Origin: Planctomycetaceae bacterium
GTDB taxonomy: Bacteria; Planctomycetota; UBA1135; GCA-002686595
Direction: 5' to 3'
Length of the DNA: 15,057 bases
NCBI GenBank assembly: GCA_013360535.1
Contig: JABWBL010000025.1
Location: forward strand, 1 to 15,057
Shown here: positions 1-8,677 of the stretch, in pieces
Layout: each line of letters starts with the position of its first letter
How positions within the stretch are numbered: the first letter of the stretch is position 1
The notes under the pieces: model-generated
What the model was told of the DNA's origin: nothing
Database searches by the model: none
The model's input: the letters and a program-made list of their open reading frames with translations, nothing else
Program-made: the position numbers and the translations under genes

Positions 1-248
1 AGGTCGCGCCCGCCGACCAGCTCCCCCTGCAGGCGTCGCCGTTCCGCACTGCCGAGCGCGATCCGCGCCCCCGACTCGCCCAGCGCCGGCGTGTTCGTCA
101 CGCTCGTGAGCGGCACCGTCTCCGGCACGAACAGCAGCGTGCCCTCGAGGGTCGGCGGCACGTTGCTCCCGCCGCCGCCACCACCGCCGCCGCAGGAAAC
201 AAGGGTCAGGATCGAAGCGAGAAGGGTCAGTCCGATTCGTGTGCGCAT
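1..248 (-). CDS. Lipoprotein of unknown function (N-terminal part, cut by window edge)
   Basis: The first 82 codons of a gene that runs off the left edge. The start at 248 gives a typical lipoprotein signal: MRTR, a hydrophobic stretch (IGLTLLASILTLV) and a lipobox ending LVSC, with the lipidated Cys at residue 19. Eight glycines follow directly, a common flexible tether after the lipid anchor. The remaining ~55 residues (starting SNVPPTLEG) are low in cysteine and show no domain I can name. The protein is probably exported by Sec and anchored to a membrane. A Shine-Dalgarno-like GGAG lies 9 bases before the ATG but sits inside the arm of a strong hairpin (258-293), so translation could depend on that structure opening. 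The gene follows the cytochrome/FeS/NrfD operon on the same strand, but the hairpin suggests a separate unit. Function unknown. Confidence 0.72.
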   Translation of the reverse strand, partial: MRTRIGLTLLASILTLVSCGGGGGGGGSNVPPTLEGTLLFVPETVPLTSVTNTPALGESGARIALGSAERRRLQGELVGGRD

Positions 249-249
249 G

Positions 250-293
250 AAAAGGGTCTCCGCCGCGCACCGGGGTTCCGGCGCGCGGCGGAG
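250..293 (-). terminator. Strong GC hairpin with short T-tract after the NrfD gene (terminator or leader hairpin)
   Basis: Positions 258-268 (CTCCGCCGCGC) pair perfectly with 283-293. After a single A/C mismatch, the inner CCGG arms (270-273 and 278-281) pair around a GGTT loop, giving about 15 bp in all. Reading on the minus strand, the stem is followed by ACCC and then TTTT (253-250), like a weak Rho-independent terminator for the operon ending at 339. The T-tract is short and stops one base before the ATG at 248, and the only plausible ribosome site for that gene lies in the hairpin. It could therefore instead be a translation-controlling leader structure. Confidence 0.55.
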
Positions 294-338
294 GAGGATA
301 CCGAGCGGGGGGCGAACGTGCCTCCCCGCGGCGTGGCG

Positions 339-1580
339 TCAGTGCGCGACTTCGCCCTTGGGCGCGGCGATGTCGCGGAACTCGCCCAGCATGATCGGCG
401 TCGCGACCTTCACCATCAGCGTGAAGAGCAGGAAGCCGACCGAGAACACGCCCAGCGAGACGACCACTTCCGTCGTCGACGGGACGTACTCGTAGATCTC
501 GCCCAGCGTGTCCGGCGTCATGCCCGGGATCACGAGGCCCATGCCCTTCTCGATGTACACGCCCGCGTAGATCAGCACGCATCCGATCACGAGCGTGACC
601 GGGTTCTTGCGCGTCTTCGGCACGAGGAACAGCAGGAACGCGATCACCGAGCAGGCCACCGCCGTCCACAGGTAGGGCGGGAGCGCCTTGTGCTCGCCGA
701 GGCCGAGGAACATGTAGCGCGCGTGCACGACGTGCTCGGTGTTCGAATAGAACTCCTTGAACACCTCGGCGCCGAGCAGGAACAGGTTGAAGCCCATGGC
801 GTAGGCCATCAGCTCGGCGATCTTCCAGATCGCCGTGTCGGTGATCTCGAAGCGCGTGAAGCGCCGCAGCAGCATCATCAGCACGAGCAGCACCGCGGGG
901 CCCGAGCACAGGGCCGACGCGATGAAGCGCGGCGCGAGGATGGCCGAGTTCCAGAACGGGCGCGCCGCGAGGCCGTTGTAGAGGAAGGCCGTGACGGTGT
1001 GGATGCCGATCGCGGCCGGGATCGAGAACAGCACGAGCGGCGTGAAGATGCGGTGGTTCGGCGACGTGCCGCGGTACAGCGAGAACAGCAGGTACGTTAC
1101 GATCGTGAAGTTGAGCACGAGGTAGCCGTTGAGCACGATCACGTCCCACGCGAGCAGCGAGTTCGGCAGGTTGAGCCGACCGATGCCGGGCACGAGGTGC
1201 ATCAGGTTGAGCGGGCTGCCGACGTCGACGAACACGAACAGGCCGCACATCGAGATGGCCGAGATGGCGAGCAGCTCGCCGAGGATCGCGACCTCCTTGA
1301 TCGGCTTCCACTGGTAGACGTAGGCGGGGATCACGAGCAGCACCGCCGCCGCCGCCACGCCCACGAGGAACGTGAAGTTGCCGATGTAGAAGGCCCACGA
1401 CACCTGATCGCGCATGCTGGTCGTCTGCAGGCCCTCGTCGAACTGGTGCAGGCACGCGACGACGCCGGCCGCGATCATCGCGAGCAGCGCGGTGATCCAC
1501 GTCCAGTACAGCGCGTTGCCGCGCGTGACGATGCGGATGCTTCCGGTGACGAAGCGCACGAACATTCGCAGGACATTCAT
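339..1580 (-). CDS. NrfD/DsrP/HmcC-type polytopic membrane subunit of a quinone-linked redox complex
   Basis: 413 residues with about ten hydrophobic helices (for example WTWITALLAMIAAGV, GELLAISAISMCGLFVFV, ELMAYAMGFNLFLLGAEVF, LVIGCVLIYAGVYIEKG), the size and topology of the long NrfD branch that includes DsrP and HmcC. Members of this family carry no cofactor of their own. They bind menaquinol/ubiquinol near the periplasmic side and pass electrons to or from a partner iron-sulfur protein. That partner is the gene just upstream, whose stop codon lies 16 bases before this ATG; GGAG sits 9 bases ahead of the start. The C-terminus (EFRDIAAPKGEVAH) is hydrophilic and probably cytoplasmic. It is the last gene of the three-gene operon. 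The exact branch (DsrP, HmcC, Alternative Complex III ActC-like, PsrC) cannot be settled by eye, and the direction of electron flow is unknown. Confidence 0.9.
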   Translation of the reverse strand: MNVLRMFVRFVTGSIRIVTRGNALYWTWITALLAMIAAGVVACLHQFDEGLQTTSMRDQVSWAFYIGNFTFLVGVAAAAVLLVIPAYVYQWKPIKEVAILGELLAISAISMCGLFVFVDVGSPLNLMHLVPGIGRLNLPNSLLAWDVIVLNGYLVLNFTIVTYLLFSLYRGTSPNHRIFTPLVLFSIPAAIGIHTVTAFLYNGLAARPFWNSAILAPRFIASALCSGPAVLLVLMMLLRRFTRFEITDTAIWKIAELMAYAMGFNLFLLGAEVFKEFYSNTEHVVHARYMFLGLGEHKALPPYLWTAVACSVIAFLLFLVPKTRKNPVTLVIGCVLIYAGVYIEKGMGLVIPGMTPDTLGEIYEYVPSTTEVVVSLGVFSVGFLLFTLMVKVATPIMLGEFRDIAAPKGEVAH

Positions 1581-1596
1581 GGGTTCGGGCTCCGGA

Positions 1597-2487
1597 CTAG
1601 ACGCCGTAGAAGTAGTAGAAGCGCGGGCGGGTGTTGAGCTCGCTCTTGAGCACGAACACGCGCTTGTTCTCGAGCACGTAGCGGATCTCGCTCGCCGGGT
1701 CGTTCAGGTCGCCGAACTTGCGCGCGCCGACCGGGCACACCTCGACGCAGGCCGGATACAGGCCCTCGCGCGTGCGGTGGATGCACCACGTGCACTTCTC
1801 GACCACGCCCTTGGGGCGCGGCCGGTTGCCGAGGTAGTGCGTCTTGGGGTTGAGCTCCTCCGCCGGCAGCTCGGGCTCGGCCCAGTTGAAGTGCCGCGCG
1901 CCGTAGGGGCAGGACGCCATGCAGCAGCGGCAGCCGATGCACCAGTCGTAGTCGATCGCGACGATGCCGTCGGGCTCCTGCCACGTCGCGCCGACCGGAC
2001 AGGACTTCACGCACGGCGCGTTGCGGCAGTGCTGGCACGCCACCGGCATGTAGAAGTGCCCCGGGCGCGGCACGGTCTCGGCGTCGTAGTAGGCGTTGGC
2101 GTGGTGCAGGTCGACGCCCTTCTCCTTGTCCATCTCGAGCACGCGGATCCACTGGACCTCGGGCTCGCGGCTCAGGTTGTTCTCCTTGACGCAAGCGTGC
2201 ACGCAGCGGCGGCAGCCGATGCAGCGCGACAGGTCGAGCGCGTAGGCGAAGCTCACGCCCGGCCGCGCCTCGGTCATGCCGACCGTGACTTCCTTGCCGT
2301 ACTTCGCGCTGTACTCCTGCTCGAGATCGGCGAGCAGCGCCTTGACCTCGTCGGGTTCGAGCTCGTGCAGGTGGCTGCGGAAGAAGTCGGTGTGGGTCGG
2401 CTCGGTGCACCCGGCGACGGAGGCCGCCGCGGCGCAACCGGCGATGGTGCAGAGCAGGTCCCGGCGGGAGACGGTGGTGTCGGTCAC
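1597..2487 (-). CDS. Tat-exported lipoprotein ferredoxin with four [4Fe-4S] sites (DsrO/NrfC/HmcB type)
   Basis: 296 residues. The GTG start at 2487 overlaps the TGA of the cytochrome gene as GTGA, a translational-coupling arrangement; no closer ATG exists. The N-terminus has a twin-arginine motif (SRRDLL, residues 7-12), a hydrophobic stretch and a lipobox SVAGC (Cys27), so it is predicted to be folded, exported by Tat and lipid-anchored. Four ferredoxin-type cysteine groups follow: C89/92/95/99 (CIGCRRCVHAC), C151/154/159/163 (CQHC...CVKSCP), C183/186/189/193 (CIGC..CMASCPYG, with an extra Cys188) and C232/235/247/251 (CTWC...CVEVCP). This 16-Cys layout is that of NrfC, DsrO, HmcB and PsrB, the electron wire between a periplasmic partner and the NrfD subunit. 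Its neighbours are exactly those two partners: the cytochrome c gene upstream and the NrfD gene 16 bases downstream. Confidence 0.92.
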   Translation of the reverse strand: MTDTTVSRRDLLCTIAGCAAAASVAGCTEPTHTDFFRSHLHELEPDEVKALLADLEQEYSAKYGKEVTVGMTEARPGVSFAYALDLSRCIGCRRCVHACVKENNLSREPEVQWIRVLEMDKEKGVDLHHANAYYDAETVPRPGHFYMPVACQHCRNAPCVKSCPVGATWQEPDGIVAIDYDWCIGCRCCMASCPYGARHFNWAEPELPAEELNPKTHYLGNRPRPKGVVEKCTWCIHRTREGLYPACVEVCPVGARKFGDLNDPASEIRYVLENKRVFVLKSELNTRPRFYYFYGV

Positions 2488-3047
2488 GGCGTTCTCACAG
2501 GGCGCTTGGGCGCCGGCATGGGGGCGATCGGGGCGAAATGGGGCGCGTGCGAGTTGTGGCAGTGGACGCAGAGCAGGTACTCCTTGTCGCCGTCCCACTT
2601 GCCGGTGCGGCGCCCGTGCACGCCGGCGCGCCAGTCGCGGTACTTGTCGCCGTGGCACTGGCCGCACAGCCGGTACGACTCCTCGAACGGGACGAGCTCG
2701 CCGCTCGCGAGGTGCAGCTGGTCGCGGTTGTTGGCGTCGTGGCAGTCGAGGCACCAGCGGTGCTCGGCGTCGTGCTTGAGCTCGATCTCCTGGTGCGCCA
2801 TCTCGAGCTTCCGGCGCCGCGGGTTGGGCAGCAGCATCTCCGGGTCGTGGCAGTCCGAGCACGGGAACACGCCGTCGGTGAAAGGCGGCGGCGGCACGTG
2901 GATTCCCTGCGGGGAGAGGTTCGCCGCCGGAGCCGCGCCGACGGACGAGGGGAAGTCCTCCTCGTGTTCGTGCGCATCGCAGCCGGCGAGGGGCAGGGCC
3001 GCGAGGGCGAACGCGGCCAGCCAGCGGGGAAGCGGATGGTTGTGCAT
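2484..3047 (-). CDS. Tetraheme cytochrome c lipoprotein
   Basis: 187 residues from the ATG at 3047. This start is preferred over an open-frame extension to 3194 because it gives a clean lipoprotein signal (PRWLAAFALAALPLAGC, lipidated Cys23). A weak AAGG lies about 11 bases upstream and a stronger GAGGAG further off. Four CxxCH heme c sites are visible: CSDCH (63-67), CLDCH (99-103), CGQCH (128-132) and CVHCH (160-164). Extra histidines (85, 92, 96, 112, 144, 167, 170) could be distal ligands, so bis-His hemes are plausible. A His/Glu-rich linker (DAHEHEED) follows the lipid Cys. It should act outside the cytoplasmic membrane as the soluble-side electron acceptor or donor of the FeS/NrfD pair, as DsrJ (three hemes) or NrfB (five hemes) do in their complexes. 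Its TGA overlaps the GTG of the ferredoxin gene. The exact family is not recognised. Confidence 0.9.
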   Translation of the reverse strand: MHNHPLPRWLAAFALAALPLAGCDAHEHEEDFPSSVGAAPAANLSPQGIHVPPPPFTDGVFPCSDCHDPEMLLPNPRRRKLEMAHQEIELKHDAEHRWCLDCHDANNRDQLHLASGELVPFEESYRLCGQCHGDKYRDWRAGVHGRRTGKWDGDKEYLLCVHCHNSHAPHFAPIAPMPAPKRPVRTP

Positions 3048-3106
3048 GTTGGAGATGACCTTGGTGGGTCTCCTCAGGGCGGGTTCAGCAGCGCGGGGGC
3101 CCGGTG

Positions 3107-3145
3107 AGCGCGGGAAAATCACCGTTTCGTGGGATTTTCCGCGCC
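3107..3145 (-). repeat. AT-rich dyad in the leader of the cytochrome operon
   Basis: GGAAAATC (3113-3120) and GATTTTCC (3133-3140) are perfect inverted copies separated by 12 bases. GCGC flanks extend the pairing after a one-base bulge. The AAAATC/GATTTT core stands out in GC-rich DNA. It lies 66-93 bases before the ATG at 3047, and downstream of the sigma-54-like match, so it may be an operator or a leader hairpin. A second perfect inverted repeat, GACCGT/ACGGTC with a 4-base loop, is at 3162-3177. No T-tract follows either one on the minus strand, which argues against simple terminators. Confidence 0.5.
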
Positions 3146-3190
3146 CCACCTGCCCTCGCAGGACCGTGGAGACGGTCTGCGGGAAACTCC

Positions 3191-3204
3191 GCAACCGACG
3201 TGCC
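3191..3204 (-). promoter_or_regulatory. Sigma-54 (RpoN) type -24/-12 promoter match upstream of the cytochrome operon
   Basis: Read on the minus strand the sequence is GGCACG-TCGG-TTGC. It matches the conserved core of the sigma-54 consensus (TGGCACG-N4-TTGCW) at GGCACG and TTGC, with the required 10 bases between the GG and GC doublets; the outer T and W positions are G/C. The predicted start of transcription is near 3179, leaving a leader of about 130 bases before the ATG at 3047. It lies in the 206-base non-coding gap in the correct orientation. Sigma-54 promoters need an upstream activator, whose site would fall in the end of the preceding gene; I cannot identify it. Confidence 0.45.
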
Positions 3205-3253
3205 GCGCGCGGGCGATCGACCCAATCCCCGCGCGGGACACGGGTTCACGCGT

Positions 3254-4249
3254 TCACTCGAAGCGCCAGCTCTGCAGCACTTGGACGTAGTTCGCGCGCT
3301 CGAAGCCCCGCGGATCGGGGCAGCGCTTGAGGTTCATGCTGCCGCGCGCCTGCTCCAGCGAGTCGTACTCGTGCTGCTCGAGCCACTCGCGCAGCTCGCT
3401 CAAGAGTGTTCCCATGCGCTCCGGCCCGTGGCGCAGCAGCGCGCTCACGACCTGCACGCAGTCGGCGCCGGCCATCACGGCCTTCACCGCGTCGAGGCCG
3501 GAATGCACGCCACCGGACACCGCGTACGAGGTGCGCACTTGGGCGGAGAGGATCGCTAGCCAGCGCAGGCGCAGCAGGAGCTCGCCAGGCTCCGAGAGCC
3601 GCAGCGAACGCACGACCTCGAGCGCGTCCGCGTCGATGTCGGCCTGATAGAAGCGGTTGAACAGCACGATGCCGTCGGCGCCGGAGGCCACGAGCTGCGA
3701 CGCGAAGCGCGGCAGCGACGTGTAGAACGGCGAGAGCTTCACCGCGACGGGAATCGTCACGCTCTTGCGCACCGCGCGCACCACGTCGAGCGAGCGGCGC
3801 TCGACGTCGTCGGCGCTCACGTCGATCGAGGTGACGAGCTCGTACAGGTTGAGCTCGAGCGCGTTGGCGCCGGCCTCCTGCGTCGAGCGCGCGTAGGCGA
3901 GCCACGAGCCTTCCGTCGTGCCGTTGAGCGACGCGATCACGGGGATCGGCACCCGCCGGCGGATGCGGCGGATCTGCTCGAGGTACTCGTCGGGCCCGAG
4001 CCGGAACTCGTCGCTCGCGGGCAGGTAGCTCGGCGCCTCGGCGTGCGAGAGCGCGTGCACGTCGTGGAAACGCTCGCGTGCGAGCGCCTCGCCGCGGATC
4101 TGCTCCTCGAACAGCGAGTGCATCACGATCGCCGACGCGCCGGCGTCGGCGACACGCTGCACGAGCTCGAGGTCATCGACCAGCGGCGAAGCGCCGGCGA
4201 CGAGCGGGTGGGGGAGGCGGAGCCCGAGGTAGTTCGTGGTGAGATCCAT
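3254..4249 (-). CDS. Dihydroorotate dehydrogenase-like FMN TIM-barrel protein, partner of nifJ
   Basis: 331 residues, close to class 1 dihydroorotate dehydrogenases in length and fold pattern: an N-terminal NYLGLRLPHPLVAGASPL, a substrate-side strand with VPIPVIASLNG, PVAVKLSPF near the middle, and a C-terminal FMN-phosphate region (SGGVHSGLDAVKAVMAGAD). True class 1 enzymes have NLSCPN or similar, with the catalytic Cys/Ser. Here the same strand reads ALELNLYEL with no Cys or Ser at that spot, and the next segment is rebuilt. It therefore probably is not a pyrimidine-synthesis enzyme. It belongs to the DHOD-like group that I know often sits next to nifJ; its substrate is unknown. It starts 13 bases after the nifJ stop, with AAGGGA (4260-4255) 5 bases before the ATG, so the two are one operon. 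Flavin-dependent electron transfer linked to ferredoxin is a guess from context. Confidence 0.85.
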   Translation of the reverse strand: MDLTTNYLGLRLPHPLVAGASPLVDDLELVQRVADAGASAIVMHSLFEEQIRGEALARERFHDVHALSHAEAPSYLPASDEFRLGPDEYLEQIRRIRRRVPIPVIASLNGTTEGSWLAYARSTQEAGANALELNLYELVTSIDVSADDVERRSLDVVRAVRKSVTIPVAVKLSPFYTSLPRFASQLVASGADGIVLFNRFYQADIDADALEVVRSLRLSEPGELLLRLRWLAILSAQVRTSYAVSGGVHSGLDAVKAVMAGADCVQVVSALLRHGPERMGTLLSELREWLEQHEYDSLEQARGSMNLKRCPDPRGFERANYVQVLQSWRFE

Positions 4250-4262
4250 GTGCGTCCCTTGC

Positions 4263-7826
<3,564 letters not shown>

Positions 7827-8044
7827 GTTCAGGTCCTTCCGAAGGGTCTGCGGCGGCCCCGGCCGGGCCGGTGTCGTCGCCTACGCATCATCGGGGTAGG
7901 GGCGCGCAGCTTGGCTTCGTCCCAGTGCGTAGAACTGCGCCTTTCGGCGCGCAGAACGCCGCACTAGGCCCCCGTCGCCGCGTCCTCGGCGCAGGGTTCG
8001 AATGATCCTGCGGAGCGCGGCCGCGCCCGCAAGGGAGCGCCTCG
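7827..8044. promoter_or_regulatory. Divergent control region between nifJ and the hemerythrin gene
   Basis: This 218-base gap must hold the promoters for both divergent genes. I see no clear -35/-10 pair, no FNR-type TTGAT-N4-ATCAA box and no sigma-54 match. It does contain an imperfect 42-base inverted repeat at 7924-7965: outer arms AGTGCG/CGCACT, a symmetrical 5-base internal loop, and inner arms CTGC-GCC/GGC-(GC)-GCAG around TTTC. A GC palindrome CCCGGCCGGG lies at 7858-7867, in the nifJ leader. Ribosome sites are at both ends: GGAAGGA before nifJ and AAGGGAG before 8045. Confidence 0.5.
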
Positions 8045-8674
8045 ATGGATACGACAGCCCCTCTGGCCCTGCGTCCCACGGAGATCCTTTCGTTCGAGCA
8101 CCGCCTGATCGAGCAGGTGCTCGACTGCCTCGAGATCCTCTCGCACGCTGCGCGCGACACCGGCCGCCTCGACATCGTCGCGGCCGAGGACACGCTCGAC
8201 GCGCTCTGGACCCTCGCCGACCGGTTTCACCACTCGCGCGAGGAGGCCTTGCTCTACGCGCTCGCCGAGCGCCGCGGACTTCCGCGGGTCGCCGGACCGG
8301 TCGCCGCCGCGCTCGAGGACCACGCCGAGCTGCACCGCGCGCTCGAGTCCATGCAGGACTCCGTCACCGCCGCGCGCATGGCCGCCCCACGCGCCGCTGG
8401 TGCCTTCCATCGTGTCGCCGAGGCCGCGATCGCGCTCCTGCGCGCGCACATCCTGAAAGAGGACAACGTGCTCTTCCCGCTCGCCGAGTCGCTCTTCTCG
8501 GAGGCGGATCGAGCGGCGCTGATCGACGCGTTCGTGCGCGCCGAGGCCGAAGTGCCCGAGAACGTGCTCGTCGACGCGATGGTGGCCGCGGATGAGCTCG
8601 CGCGGCGCTTTCACGTTCCGCTGGCGCGAGAGCGTGCACGCCCGGTGCAGTTGCTCGCGCGCCACCGGGAGTAG
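8045..8674 (+). CDS. Hemerythrin (HHE) domain protein
   Basis: 209 residues, all-helical, with the ligand pattern of bacterial hemerythrin-like proteins: His19 (FEHRL), His62/His63 with Glu66/Glu67 (FHHSREE), His93 (EDHAEL) and His135 with Glu139 (HILKEDNVLFP). These would bind a diiron centre able to react with O2, NO or peroxide, or to store or deliver iron. There is no signal peptide or membrane segment, so it is cytoplasmic. The C-terminal ~45 residues after the domain are Arg/Ala-rich with no motif I recognise. The ATG at 8045 is well supported by AAGGGAG 7 bases upstream. It is divergent from nifJ and ends 3 bases before the stop of the convergent FG-GAP gene, with no room for a terminator between. 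A role in protecting or repairing the oxygen-sensitive nifJ product is suggested only by position. Confidence 0.88.
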   Translation: MDTTAPLALRPTEILSFEHRLIEQVLDCLEILSHAARDTGRLDIVAAEDTLDALWTLADRFHHSREEALLYALAERRGLPRVAGPVAAALEDHAELHRALESMQDSVTAARMAAPRAAGAFHRVAEAAIALLRAHILKEDNVLFPLAESLFSEADRAALIDAFVRAEAEVPENVLVDAMVAADELARRFHVPLARERARPVQLLARHRE

Positions 8675-8677
8675 GCG

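Noticed and set aside
318..1637. A 439-codon plus-strand frame opposite the NrfD gene
   Set aside because: Composition is His/Arg/Glu-rich noise, while the minus strand encodes ten clear membrane helices.
3048..3194. Extended N-terminus of the cytochrome starting at 3194
   Set aside because: The extra 49 residues would bury a perfect lipoprotein signal peptide, and they overlap the promoter match and inverted repeats.
3107..3253. Rho-independent terminator for the nifJ/DHOD-like operon
   Set aside because: The inverted repeats here have no T-tract after them on the minus strand.
7827..8044. FNR/CRP or sigma-54 site in the nifJ-hemerythrin gap
   Set aside because: No TTGAT-N4-ATCAA, TGTGA-N6-TCACA or GG-N10-GC match with the right flanks was seen.
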